From contig JAMWFC010000077.1 of the NCBI GenBank assembly GCA_027475525.1, positions 1,612,001 to 1,676,000 on the forward strand: DNA of 64,000 nt, given 5' to 3'. Of this stretch, positions 8,523 to 20,795 are shown in pieces. This DNA comes from Macrolepiota albuminosa (lineage: Eukaryota; Basidiomycota; Agaricomycetes; Agaricales; Agaricaceae). The first letter of the stretch is position 1; the number at the start of each line of letters is the position of its first letter. The translations under genes and the position numbers were made by a program. Below the pieces are notes generated by a model. The model worked only from the letters and a program-made list of their open reading frames with translations. It searched no databases and was not told where the DNA came from.

Positions 8523-11500
8523 TCACAGCCTGTCAACAAGGGGGTGAGAGAGAGGCTTAGTTAGAAGATTGGCAGCCATGTCTTTAGAGGGAATATAATT
8601 TGGTTTGAGCTTCCCATTATATACAGCCTGGCACAGCCAGAACCAGTGGCAGTCAAGATGCTTGAGGTGGCCCATGTGCTTGGATTGCTTCAAGGTCAGG
8701 ATAGTGGACTGATTGTCAAGGTTGATATCATTGGTGATGACTGCAGAACACCGATATCGCTAAGGAAATTGCACAGCCAGCAGAGCTCTCTGCCAGTTTT
8801 GCTGGCTGTGATGAACTCAGCTTCAGTGGTGGAAGGGCGACCAGAGTTTGCTGCTTCCAAATCCAACTGACAGCACCTCCGGCGACCATCAAGACAGAGC
8901 TAGTGGTGGAACGGCCATTGTCGGAGTTGCTGCCATAATCAGCATCAGTGAACTTGAGGAAGTAGGAGGGGGGTAGGGCAGCTGCGTCTGCAGAATATTT
9001 GATCTTATAATCAAGCATGCCATGGACGTATCAGAGCAGGTGTTTCACTGCCTGTCAGTGCTTGGGCCTGAGACAGGCATTGAAGTGGCAGAGCATGCCT
9101 ACTGCAAAGACTATATCTGGCCATGTACACATTGCCAGGTAGAGTAGGGCACCAGTGGCCTGTATATAAGGCACTTTCTGCATCTTTTCAACCTCATCTG
9201 GAATGCTGGGTGAGTCTGCCTTGGAGAGATGTGTGCTGGGTTCGAGGGGTATGGAGACTGTTTTGCAGTCTAATATGTTGAAACGTGAGAGGATTTTGAT
9301 AGCATAGGCCTTCTGATCAATCCATAGTTTGCAGCAGTGGGGTTGATCACGTGTAACCATGATGCCAAGTAGACCAGTGATGGGGCCAAGGTGGCATAGC
9401 TTGAAGAATTTCCTCAGTTCGGCAATGACCTTGAGAATTGCTGGTCTGGACTTTGAGGTGAGGGTCATGTTGTCGATGTGGATGGAGACGATAATGTAGA
9501 CATCATTACACATATAGATATAAACACATAGGTCAGATATGATGTGGGCAAAGCCAATTTTCAAAAATACTTTGTGCATGTGTTTGTTCTACAGATTTGC
9601 CTCCTGTTTCAGGCCATATATCTCTTTCTGTAACTTAGCACAGGCTTTGCCATCACTGGGCTGACATTCTACATCCCCAGGAACAACCTCAGGGAACCTC
9701 ATATAGAGTTCCATATCCACAACATCATGGAGGAAAGCAGAGGAGATATCCACCGACTCAAGGTGCATGTCATCAGCTGCTGCCAGGGCAAAGACAGTGC
9801 GAACTGCTGCCCAGCAAGCCATTGGGGCAAACATTTTGTCAAAGTTGACGCCTAGGCACTGGCTGAAGCCCTGCGCTATGAGGCATGCTTTAAATCAGTT
9901 GATGGCACCATTGGGCAGGTGTTTCACCTTGAAAACCCATTGTGACCTGATGGCGCAGTGCCCTGCTGGCAGATAAACTGGACACTATGTGCCACTATTC
10001 TTCAATGCATTTATTTTGTCACACATTGCTTTGTACCATTCCACTGCATTCTCACTTGCCATGGCCTCTTTGTATGATTGGGGGTTCATGTTGTGTGCAC
10101 CCACCTTATATGCTGTAGCCACATTTGCACTGAGAGCACTGTAGCCTCTAAAATTGGCCCTGTGTTCGACAAAGGCATGGCCAGCTAGAAGTAGGGCATC
10201 ATCTGAATCAGTGTTCAAGACAAGGACTACCTCCTGCTCTCTGTGTTTGTCAGCATCTTCAACACCAATGTCCCACAGAGGCTGCTCTTGGGAAGGTTCA
10301 GGGTACAGCGATGGCAGTGGCAGTGGCAGTGGTTTGCATGTGAGCAGTGATTCTTGATTTTTCTGACAGGATATGGCATCTCAGTAATCAGTGTTAGGGC
10401 TGCATGCTTGGAATTGTACATGTTGGCTGGGCTCTCATGGTGGTGGCAATGGTCTGGGTTGGCATGGTTTCCTGGTTGTTGAGGGGGCTTCTGGTGGTTC
10501 GTCAACATCAGCACCTGCTCCTACTAAATTGTGCTCATCTTGTTCTGGTGGTGTTCCTGGGCACCGCTGCTTGCTCCCACCAATTCCATAGTATCTGACT
10601 CTATGTCTGTGAGTGGTTTGCCATTGTCAAAGATGCATCTGTTGTTTGTTGGAGCAGCGGGTGTGGGAATGGTGGCAGGTTCAAGGATATCATCCAAATT
10701 GTACTGTGGGTGCATCTCCAGAGTATCAAATGTGCTTGCAGATGGTGGTCTTGCTGTACTTGTGAGTTTAAGACTGGGGAAGTGGGTTTTGTCAAAAATG
10801 ATGTCACGAGGGATAATCGTTTTCTTGATGCTTGGGACATATACCTGCCACCCTACATAGTTGCTAGGGTAACCAATAAATATCCCTGACTGAGTGTGCC
10901 CCTGCAAGCTACATCTTTTGTCCCATCCCATGAGCATGTGCGCTGTGCATCCAAACACTTGTAGGTGTCCAATGCATGGCTTCTTCTGTTTGTACATCTT
11001 GAATGGTGTCATGCTGTTTGTAAGTGCAGAAGTGGGGATATGATTATAAACATGTCTGTAAACATTTAAAGCATATGGCCAGAAGCTTTCAGGGAGATTT
11101 GCCTCTGCTAACATGCATGTGACTGCCTCCCCGATTGTTCTATTGAGGCATTTGGCAATGCTGTTCTGTTGTAGCATGGCCGTGTTTGTGTACTCGAGTC
11201 ATATTCCTTTGTTCTTACAGAATGCAAGAAATTTGTTTGACATATATTCTCCTCCCTTGTCATGGTGAGCAGATTTGATCTTGAAGCTGGTTTGCCATTC
11301 AACGAGTGCTTTGTATGCTTTGAAATCTTTGAATGTATCACTCTTGTGCTTCATGGCATATGTTTCCATCCATCACATACTGTCATTGATAAAAGTATAC
11401 CACCATTTGTAATTGGTTTGGTGTCCCACCGGCATTGGGCTGTGTACATTAGTAAATATTCTTTCCAGCGGTTCCACTGCTTGGTTGGTCATGTGCGGGA

Positions 11501-12899
11501 AAGAAGCATGGTGTTGCTTGCCCTGAAGACAAGGCTCACATATGCCAGGGAGAGACAAACCCTATTTGCTGCCTTGGCTATGTGTGACAGTAATGAGATG
11601 ACTGTCTCGCCATCCAGGTACAATGTGAGTGCACTGTTTATAGTGGCTGAGAAAACTGGCTCATCTTGGATGCTGAAGAATACTTTCTGCCCATGGAAAG
11701 TCACAGTGAAACCTCAGTGCACACTAAGTGTATTGATGGAGAGGAAGTTGTTTGCTAGCTCAGGTATAAACAAGATGTTGGTGATGATAACATTGCTGAG
11801 AGTCTTCCCATCCCTATTCTTTCCTGCAGGCTTGAATAACACATCTCCCTTGCCCACTGAATAAACCACTGTGTTGTTGGCAAGATATATTGGGACTCTC
11901 CAAGATTTGAAGGAGTCTGGCAGGAACCATTCATAATGGGGCATCATATGCACTGAAGCACCTGAGTCTGTATTCCACAGTATGTCAGATGACATGGGTG
12001 GCAAATTAGCAGATTAATAAACAGCTGCTTCTGCCTTAACGGCAGGTCCATCACACCCTTCTTTGACTTTGGATGTCTGTTGCCTTTACTGTTTTTGCTG
12101 CGTTGGCTTTTGCTCCACAGCGGTTCCTGTGCTTTTTCAACTTAGCATTGGCATCAGTTTTCTTTGTGTTTTCACGTGCTGTGGAGAGACTGGGGCAGTC
12201 TTGAACCTTATGTGGTCCATTGCAAATGTAGCATGTTATTGTGCATGCTGCAGCAGTGGCTGCAGTTTTGGCTTCCTCTTTTGTAGCTTGTTGCTGAGTT
12301 TCTTTGGTTTGGATGGCCTCAAGAACTGCATTTTTCATCAGACTGTTGAGCAGGAGCACTGATGAAATAAATAGTGCATAATCTTTGCAGGGTAAGGTGT
12401 GTAACATGGCTATGGTTGACAGTTCATCATCAAGCATCTCAAGGGTATATCCAGGTATGACTAGTCCACCTGGCCCAGTGATGGCTGGTGGATGGAGAGC
12501 TCAGACTCGCTGCATGGCACCTTCAACATGTGTATAAAGCTCAGTGAGTGACTTATTGTCTCACAACCTGATATTGAAAAGGTTACTGAGCGAGTTGAAA
12601 CACATATTTGGGGCTGATTTTGAATGTATTTTCTTAAGTTTTTCCCACATTGCTGCAGGATCCTTGTGAATGTTATCCACATGCATCTTGTTCCCTTCGT
12701 CAAGCCACTGGTAAATTTCACCAGCGGCTCTGTTGCTGCAGAGCAGGTAAGATTGTATTGCTTGAGCTGACACCAAGTCTTCCTTGTCCTCAGGTCTGGT
12801 TTCTTTCCCAGACACTATTTGAGAACCACCTACAGATATTAGGTACCCATACACTGCCTTTTCCCACTCCATGTATTTGATTACACCGAGTTTTGACAT
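8523..12899 (-). pseudogene. Copia gag-pol polyprotein relic
   Basis: The order on the minus strand is a Copia gag (12899 to about 12450), a zinc knuckle CYICNGPHKVQDC near 12200, an aspartic protease with WNTDSGASVHM near 11970, an integrase running from about 11560 to 10520, a reverse transcriptase near 9835-9055, and RNase H ending in an LLTKPL motif and TGA at 8523. The reading frame is interrupted many times. The RT active-site segment reads HIDNM where the family has YVDDM, so the second catalytic Asp is lost. The knuckle is one residue short between its second Cys and the His. The element is inactive. Confidence 0.88.
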
Positions 12900-13065
12900 T
12901 GGTGATCATGATGCAGAGTTGGTATCTTCCATTCTAGATCAAAGGGCTGGACTGGTGAGTACTAAGATGTGGGAGTATACGAGTCTTTTTAGGATAAAGC
13001 AGATGTTGCTTCAATGTCTGGGAACAGAGCAGAGTGGTTTGATCTTCTGTGTAAGTCTGGGGGCT

Positions 13066-13078
13066 GGGGCCCATAACC
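13066..13078 (-). promoter_or_regulatory. Copia primer binding site (half initiator-tRNA type)
   Basis: Directly inside the 5' LTR, the minus strand reads GGTTATGGGCCCC. This is nearly complementary to the anticodon stem-loop of initiator tRNA-Met (..CTCATAACCC), the half-tRNA priming known from Drosophila copia, rather than to a tRNA 3' end. Confidence 0.55.
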
Positions 13079-13267
13079 TGTTGCAGCTAACTACATGCAA
13101 GGTATTAGACTTTTAGCCAGACAGAGTTTAAACTTATGTCTAGGATCTGGCATCTCATATTCAGCAGATGAGGAATACAAGACTGCCAGAGGGTGAAAAT
13201 AATCTATAGTCATGTGAGTGACCAGTATCTACATTGTGAGGCAATACTGGCACTTGTAGCCTCAACA
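13079..13267 (-). repeat. Copia 5' LTR
   Basis: This 189-bp LTR pairs with 8262-8450. It is followed by the right TSD TGACT at 13268-13272. Confidence 0.93.
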
Positions 13268-13272
13268 TGACT

Positions 13273-13702
13273 AGCATGTACTTTACAACTCTAAACAACC
13301 TTAAATTCTGGTCTTATCTTAGAACTCCCAGTTTTTGACTTGATCTTATTCTATCTGCTTACTTCAACCTATATTTCAAGAGTCTAGTATCTATAGAAGA
13401 AGAAAACTAGGGCAACTACTAGCAGTGAAAAAAGAAGTTACTGTCTAAACCCTATAAATATGAGGCACTGCTATCTGTCAGGACACAGCTATCAAAAGCA
13501 TTATTATTGACATTGATGAGACCAAATACACTAAAAGCTGGACATCTTGAACCATTCAAAATAGGAATAACAAGTAGTGTTAGAGATAACACTTCTGAGT
13601 TACAGCATCTGTCTAAGTTTTTCCAACCAATAACCAGGACAAACTACTCACTTGGACTAGCTATTAGAAAGAGGAGCAAGTCTATTTAAACTTTTTAAGT
13701 GG
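13273..13702 (-). repeat. LTR family 2 remainder and decayed DNA
   Basis: The first part (13273 to about 13400) continues the family-2 LTR interrupted by Copia; it aligns with 39170-39260. The rest to 13702 has no recognisable feature. Confidence 0.55.
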
Positions 13703-14543
13703 TGTAGTACTTGGTGTAAGTATTACTGATAGTTCTGAGGCTTCTTGAAGTCTTAGAAAGTCACTTCTAATACACACTAGTGCTTAACAATAGACTTGAT
13801 GTATTGAAGAGGGTTACTTCTTAAAATATAAAGTATTCTGAGATGTAGAAGTTTCTCAACAAACTCCAGCCTATGTGATTCACTCCTTAAGAATGACCAA
13901 GCCTTTGCCTATTAATTGCCTGCCTATTATTTACTCTACTTGGGCTATTTATACTTCTTTTACAGTACACAGACCACTAGCTACACATGACTTTTTTGTT
14001 CCTGATCTCCCAATATCTTTAACCTAATTTGTTGTTCTATTTTCCATTTTCATGATGCCTGTTTCAGTGCCACTATTCAATGTATATTCTATCATTCCAT
14101 TAATCTCTTCCTTCATATTCTTTCCTTTATCTCTTCTTTGTATTCTTCTTCCATTCATCCCTCCTTTGTATCCTTCCTCCATTCATCTCTCTTTTATTCT
14201 CTTCCAGCCATGTTGTTTTTTCTTTCATTAAAACATTCCAATTTGGTTATTTTTAGATCAGATCTTCTATTGATCCAGATCATTCCAGATTGATGCCAAT
14301 CTCTATTTGCCAGCCCCATGCTTCTCTTCTCCATAACAGTGGCTGGACTATTGTTGAGTTGATAGCCTGAGTTGGTCCTTGCTTTAATCTGTTCTGTATT
14401 TTCTGTATTTTATTGGGGTATTTTTGGAGATACAATTTGTTGGAACTTGCTACTAGGAGGCTTACAGTTTTTAGCCTTAATAAATGTTTATTTTGACTTC
14501 CAGTACTTGTTATGTCCCTGACTGCTTGCACAGCATTGTATTG
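13703..14543 (-). mobile_element. LTR family 3, minus-strand copy
   Basis: The sequence is the reverse complement of the LTR at 43378-44237, from TGTAGTACTTGG at one end to the TGTCCCTGACTGC region at the other. CpG is rare and no target duplication is evident. Confidence 0.7.
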
Positions 14544-15335
14544 GTAGTTTGGAGTTTGCTATTGCCAATACACCATTGATCATTACTAGTTGCTATTGAC
14601 AGCACATCTCTGGTCATGACAGTAATTGGAGGCACTATGTTGTAGTGCTGCAGATGAACATGATTCAAGCTAATAGTAATGCATAGTATAAAACATAGCA
14701 ATAGTTGTTGTGTAAAACAATGAACAAGAATCTCAGATACTTTCACTATTCAACTTTATTGCTCTGAACCCAACTCTTCAAGTCGTCCAATGATGATACC
14801 CAAAAGTTGGTTAGTAGCAGACCCAGTTTACAGCTATTAATCTGAAAATATGCATTGGGTATGCTAAGTGTGTGAGAGAGTCCAGAGCAGATCCCAAAGA
14901 ATATGTCAAGTAATAGGTTGTGTGGCAAGGATTTCAAAAGAAGCATGAATGCACAGAAAGGCTAATGTAAGAGTGACCTCCAGAGGTTGCAGCTCATCAC
15001 ACAACAAGCAGAGAGAAATCCAAAGTATATTAGGACAGTACTAACAGCAATGAAAAGCATAGTTTAATCCCAGAATTACAACCACCTATGACTGTAGAGC
15101 TATTTATACATATTTAGAGCACTTTACATCCATGTTACATTGGAAACCAGAGTTTCTGCCTTTTTTTTTTCTTCCAAAGACTTTCATCTTGCTCTCTATG
15201 TATATACATTGCTTACCACTAGAAAAATGTAGTGGGATTCTATCATCTGGCTGCATGGGTTTTCTCTAAGTGGGGACTACATTCTACATATAGCTGATCA
15301 TCTGGCAGAGAGAAATCCAAAGAGAACAAGTCTAC
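14544..15335 (-). repeat. Decayed DNA with an interrupted LTR family 1 fragment
   Basis: Bases about 14965-15065 and 15293-15335 match two adjoining parts of LTR family 1 (minus orientation), separated by about 230 bp of foreign sequence. The remainder shows no gene. Confidence 0.5.
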
Positions 15336-15659
15336 AAATTTTTCTACTGCAGTATAGCACATCAGCACAAGTAGTGGTGGCATGGAAATGACTATACAGT
15401 ATGTAAAGCTTACTCAGAGGGGTCTCAAAAGCCTCAGAGAAGGCATGGGAAGTGTTGAAGAGGTTGCTGAGGTGTCCAGGAAGTGCCAAGGTTTTCCAGA
15501 AAAGAAAGTCCCCTGTCATCATTCCTCCCTTAGAGTGCAGTGCCTTGACACACAGTGTAAAATAGCTCTGAAATAGTGTAGTCAACCTGGTAGATGCCTT
15601 GAATAGCTCACAGTGCCTCAGGGTGGGTGTGATGGAACTCCCAGGTAAGGGCTAGTGCA

Positions 15660-16750
15660 TGGACATTCTTGAAGGGTTCTCAGAGTATGTCCTTGATATT
15701 GTAGCCTTTCCATTTCACCTTGTACTGTAGTTTGTGGTGAAAGATATGGCTGCCCAGGATCTTCTCAACCTTGTACTCTGGGCCATCTTCTGTGATAACT
15801 AGTGGTGGGGGCAGCAGGGCTTGATGTCCAGGTATTGGGTTGTCTGAGGTGGGCAAGAGCTTGACTGCATTGAAGATGGGGTAGAGCTGGTGCATTCTGG
15901 CCAGGAGTCAAAGTCAGTAGGCTAGCAGCCCTACCTGTTGTTTAACCATGCATAGTCTGAATGTCCAAGGCATCCAGGTAGACTCAGTCACCAGGCTTGT
16001 ACATGGGGGCTGATGTCCATCCTCAATCATAGTACCAGGCCATGTCATTCTTCACCCTTGGTGAGTACTGTCTTTGCCTTCTCCTGCATCTGTTGCATCC
16101 AGTTGACAAACTCATTGACAGACTCATTCTCTAACTGCTTCATGCATGGTTCAGAACCCACCTGGAGATGCTGATCTGTGTTGAGGAAGAACAGTGATAC
16201 CTGCATAGATGAGTGGATGTGGTTGTTGTACTGGAACATGGTCTCTAGGAAGAGCTTGTCCCAGTCATCCTGGCACTCATTGCAGAATAGTTGGAGATAC
16301 TGTTCCAGCTCCTGATTTACATGCTTGGTCTGGCCATTGGACTGCAAGTGGTAGGTGGTGGTGGAAGTGTGGAGCTTCACATGGAGAAGTCAGTAGAGCT
16401 CCTAGGTGAATTCCATGACAAAGTGTGGACCTGGTCAGACACATACATGTCAGAGAGGCCATGGAGCTTCCAGATATTTTTTCTGGTACAGGTTGGCAGC
16501 ACCCATTGCAGAACATGTTGTAGAGTTGGGATGAAATGGACATGCTTACTACAAAGGTCAACAACCACTATAATAGTGTTGTATCCATGTGCATCTGGAA
16601 GTTCTACAATGAAGTCCATGGAGGCCATGCTCCAGCTGGCAGGGGGTGAAGCTGGCTGGAGGGGAGACAATGTTGGGGCCTGGTCCAGAGGCAGAGATTG
16701 TTGGTGCTGGTGTATGATCCAATGTACCACAACATCTGTGGCCACCAGTA
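15660..16750 (-). pseudogene. Ty3/gypsy chromovirus integrase with chromodomain (element E)
   Basis: Minus-strand blocks in order: integrase core start SMDFIVELPDAHGYNTI near 16630, a second-Asp region VSDQVHT near 16440, the HHPQSNGQT-type block (TTYHLQSNGQTKHVNQELEQ) near 16330, and at 15690-15790 a chromodomain (YKVEKILGSHIFHHKLQYKV). Stops and frameshifts separate them. Only the 3' third of pol remains; RT and gag are missing. The chromodomain suggests targeting to methylated-histone chromatin, as known for chromoviruses. Confidence 0.8.
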
Positions 16751-16967
16751 GTTCCAGGACACCACTAGACTAATTATAATAATATTTACTTGACTGTGAC
16801 CTGCAGGTTTCAGCCTTTTACTACAGTTATTTTGAACTTATTTATAAGGCAACTCTTGCCTTACACACTTGCTAGTGCATATCAATGCCAATTTATTTAT
16901 TTATATAACGCTGGAGGTCAAATTGTTCTTGACAATGTGAGATCAGTAGATGACAGTATGTTCTACA
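16751..16967 (+). repeat. Probable decayed LTR abutting the left DUF6534 block
   Basis: The stretch ends GTTCTACA exactly where the left block begins. The right block is bounded by an LTR with the same terminus (62620-62855), and the last 55 bp show weak similarity. It is likely an old LTR at the corresponding position. Confidence 0.35.
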
Positions 16968-17304
16968 ACATTTCTATCTGCCATTAAAGGCTCTGTACTA
17001 AATAGTCATCACATCATTTGGTTGTTATCAGCTGTTTTGCGTGGGTTATTACAGAAGAACATCTAATTTGAATGTTTCATATTGTTATATTCAATATTCA
17101 AAACTTGACTATCAGTTCTGTAAACAGTCTACATGATATTGATTCTCTGTAGTTTCTATTTGTTCCTTTGTAACTTTTACCTCCACCAATTGAATATCCT
17201 TGGCCTGTTCATCAGTTGGGAAAAGACTTTGCTGCAGGTCCAATAGTGCTCACTGTATGTCTACCCGCTTGACTCCTGGGAAGAAATAGGGGAAGTCCTG
17301 CTTC

Positions 17305-17458
17305 ATTGATTGTGACATTCAAATTGTTGTTGGTGCTGGCATTTTCAGGGATGGGATTTGCATGTCCTCTGTTATACAGAAATTGATTGTGACATTCAAA
17401 TTGTTGTTGGTGCTGGCATTTTCAGGGATGGGATTTGCATGTCCTCTGTTATACAGAA
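17305..17458. repeat. Exact 77-bp tandem duplication in the DUF6534 tail
   Basis: Bases 17305-17381 repeat exactly at 17382-17458. The right-hand copy of this gene has the unit only once (about 62208-62284), so the second copy is either a private duplication or an assembly join. Confidence 0.9.
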
Positions 17459-17501
17459 ACACACTTCCATGAGGTAACGCAATGTTGACAAGTCCTTCCG
17501 G

Positions 17502-18529
17502 TGATGACGCCAACTGTGGTTGGGTGCGCTGGACGTATATGCAGTACAACACCGTCTCCAGCACTTGGTGTGCGTAGTTGTGAGGAGTCCTGACAGGGTC
17601 CCGGTGTGCTCGAGTGGAGGTGGTAAAACGATGTGCTAGATTATAGCGCTTTGGGGGCTACCTGGCAGACGGTAAGCGTCATAGTTTAGACAAAGATATT
17701 AAAGAAAAGACAAGTAGCGCAGCGTATTGTGCCTGTAGGTGGCACCGTAAATGATGAAGACAAGATAGACGAGGCTAGCGCCCGACTTAGTGATGAAGTC
17801 AAAGGAAGCTAGTGTGATTTGAACGCTAAGTGTAACTGTGTGTGTGCAAGGGGTTACGATTCGTTGTTATATACATGTAAAGTAGCTATTTTATATACTA
17901 TGCACTACCATGTTTGCCAAGATACAAGTCCATCTGCGGTGCTACCTCCTAGTGCCTCTCCTTGTGGTTTCCTCTAACGGCGACCTGTCAACGGCGACCT
18001 TTTGCACATGGATGATGGTGACCAACGGCGTTCTGACCCATGGTGACCAGCGGCGACTCTCCAAATGGCCAGGCTGTTTCGGTGTATGGTCGGAAAATCC
18101 TTGACAGACACTGTGAGTGCTAATGTCAGCGCTACACATTGTACTAGTACCTGACAGGTCCAGATGTCGGATTTAAGTATATCCAGTGCCGCCGTCATTG
18201 ATCCTTTTAGACTTCTGATTGAAGTGCCTCGTCAAATGGCAGTGCCTGCTGCTGGCTTCTTCTGGAAGTGATCGGGGTTTAGTTAGAGTCCTCTCCTGCC
18301 ATCGTGTTAGTGCTATATGTTATGAGCCTCCTTTGTCCTTGGGATAGGTAAATGGAGTGTGCTGAAGGCTTGGTAGCTAGTGGTTAGGATAAATGTCTAA
18401 ATCCTGTAGTCGGTTGCCAGAGCTAGGGCTGCTCTATATTCCCAACTGGTTGCTAGAGTCCTCAGTACGTCAAGTGTTGGTTGGCCTATAATGTCCCTTG
18501 ATGCGCTCAGTCCGAGTAGAAGCCTATCA
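17502..18529 (-). mobile_element. Solo LTR (family 4) in the DUF6534 last exon
   Basis: The 1028-bp insertion runs TGATGACG..CCTATCA and is flanked on both sides by CCGG (17498-17501 and 18530-18533). The right-hand gene copy retains the uninterrupted site (..CATCCGGAGGGACTTG near 62160), proving insertion. Read on the minus strand, a TATATAA box lies about mid-element, as expected for an LTR promoter. A CpG-depleted relative lies at about 31800-32784. Confidence 0.8.
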
Positions 18530-20157
18530 CCGGATGCTGGAAGTAAAATCTAGCATTTAGCCTACTCGTGTCAGCTTCGTGTTTCAAATGATGTTCCTTT
18601 GCTTACATTGCTAGGAGTGAATTCACATAGAACCCACATAGAATGACTCAAAAAGCCATGAAAACAAAGGTCGTTGGCATCAGGACATACTGTGTCACAA
18701 CCATATCATGAGTACTTGGTAGCATTTCCGCTAGGGATACTGACAGTTATTAGGGAACATAATGAGAAAACACTGGATGGATGTCAGCAATAGTTATATA
18801 ACGGGCTTGCAAGGGATGTACGTCGTGAGAGCGCCAGTATTCATTGCATACACAGACAAAATGGTCGCATTTGTCTCTGTCCTGTGAGACGATTGACCTT
18901 ATGTCATTGCCAGGGAACATACTACGTACCAGTCTGACCTTTTTGCTTTCTTACTGAGGGTGTATGCGAGCGCAATACAAAGGTAGAGATTGACGAACGT
19001 CGAGACACTGAGATACAAAATCAGGAATGTCTCCAGGAGCAAATTCAGTCATGAAAGAACCCGGAAAGTATGGAGTACTCAGACCTTCCATGATATGTGC
19101 CCTCAATCGATGAATTTGACTACGCGTGAACTGTTACATTGATTAGTAAGACGCTTCTCTCTATTTTATGAGAAATGCTTACACTTGCCATGGGATATCT
19201 ATCCATGATATATGTTAATCAGCTTTTTGTCCCTTCTAGGTGTAAATCAAGGTTATACAAACATATGTTCAATCCTATTGGTGACTGTGTCAGTCGTTTT
19301 TTCTTCAGTCTTAATCTGATAGATACCAAAATCGAGAAGGATCATGGCCGCCTAGAGATCTTGTCAAACCATTTCATTGACCTTTCCAAGGAATTGTTTA
19401 CCACCGGCACAAACACTCTATTACGGCCTCGGTTGCTGTTGCATACTTAATATCGGAAAAGATCAGTTGCAATTTTTTCTTGAGCGAAGGAATGCAATGT
19501 ACATTGCCAAAGGCGGAATGAATATAGTCTGAGTCCAAGCATGAGTTACAAGGTGGATAGGTCTCAAGCGGCACTTACATTTCGGTGAAATTGGTGAGGA
19601 TGAACTGGGTGGGATAGTTAAACAACTCTTAGATAAAGATTTTTCAAGGGCTCACATCTAGACTGACGCCCGCCTTCAGAATCAAGTGAGTATACTACTA
19701 TTACGCGAGTTCAGAGTGGACAAACAGTGAAACTCCAAGTGAGAGGCGTGCTTATGATATTTCCTTGTTTTGTCACCAAATAGTGGTAAATGACGTGCGA
19801 GGAGAACATAATGTGAGTCGCATCCAAAGTCCTAGAACGACGAAATGTGAGCGTTCGAACTCAGAATACGGAAGGAAGTGGTAACAATAAGAGAATAGTC
19901 TAGGGAGAGAAGCAACACTATGTCAATGAACGAGGAAAAATAAAAAATGAGAAGCATTTTTCACAGTAAATTTGTTTATATATCTGATTTGCTTATTTGC
20001 CTTCACAAATATGAATGTCTGCACTGCAGCGATGCCCAGTAACCTGACAAGATCAGCTAATACTAAATAGACAAGGCGATACTTACATGCTGGAGAAAAT
20101 GACCCCAATGAGGGTCACACCCAATGTCGTATCCAATGGAGGCAAGGGCATGGACAT

Positions 20158-20795
20158 TGTATGATGAAAATAAGGTCGAAAATTCTAGCTTTTAAAACAA
20201 GGGAAGTCCTCGGACGAGGCTGCTGAGTTCTCGCTTGCATCAAAGGCAGTGCTGAACGGGTGATGATAGTCTCCACTGCTTGCGATTTCTATGATGCTAT
20301 CTTTGTTTCGAACCTGTCCAACCTCTCGAACCAGTAAATTTCTTTTGAAAAATACATGATGATCAAGGCTGTCCGAAAAACAGCCGAATTCGGAGTGTAC
20401 TCTTGATTATGCAAAAAGCATCACGGCTGTCACTAACATGATATCAAATGACACTTAAACCCGTTCAGAAGTTATGGTTGGAGGATGAAGTGAGTTTAGA
20501 CATTTCTTTTGAGTTTTTGGATGTCAGCTGCAACGGTGGGAATGAGGTTGGGCTCCAAGTGAAAACTTTTGAGAGGCTGCCAACGCCTGTAATGTTTGAG
20601 CACCCTCTTGCCTCCGATATTCCTGCATGGGTTGTTTCTGTTCATACCTTACACTCTTTTTATAAAGTCAGCTTGTATCAATCAAAATTTGTCCTACTGC
20701 ACTCTTCCCCGTAGAGTCAGAAAACTGATATAATATCACAACTATCGAAGATGATATCGGCTGGGGACAAAAGAATTCGGGGAGGGTTTTATTGA
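20158..20795. other. Upstream region of the broken DUF6534 gene
   Basis: The sequence is shared with the right block (60120-60545) for about 400 bp and then diverges. The plus-strand open frame at 20448-20714 has no recognisable domain and I do not call it. Confidence 0.4.

Larger units (their letters stand above)
8262..13267 (-). mobile_element. Complete Ty1/copia retrotransposon with LTRs and TSD
   Basis: Two 189-bp direct repeats bound the 5006-bp element: 8262-8450 (3' LTR) and 13079-13267 (5' LTR), both TG..CA. The flanks carry a perfect 5-bp duplication TGACT (8257-8261 and 13268-13272). The primer binding site abuts the 5' LTR and a purine tract abuts the 3' LTR. The order gag, protease, integrase, RT, RNase H on the minus strand is diagnostic of Copia. 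The two LTRs differ at about 21 positions, all transitions, without a single indel. Confidence 0.95.
17212..20157 (-). pseudogene. DUF6534-type integral membrane protein, broken copy
   Basis: The start exon (MSMPLPPLDTTLGVTLIGVI, ATG at 20157) is followed by a GTAAGT intron and MLLGIAAVQTFIF. Further exons include YHYLVTKQGN near 19780 and the NTGAL segment near 18830. The NTGAL segment is joined by GT..AG introns to SLCSLIT and then to YVNSLLAM, the DUF6534 signature. The copy is dead: a 2-bp deletion in the TEFV exon near 19050 shifts frame, a TGA replaces CGA before the YVNSLLAM block, a 1-kb LTR splits the last exon (17502-18529), and a 77-bp duplication lies in the tail. The right-hand copy at 60546-62375 is better preserved. 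Confidence 0.65.

Noticed and set aside
10154..10860. Ser/Gly-rich plus-strand frames
   Set aside because: They are complements of the Copia integrase and its Pro/Thr-rich linker on the minus strand.
12063..12362. Cys-rich 99-residue plus-strand frame
   Set aside because: It is the antisense shadow of the Copia zinc-knuckle region.
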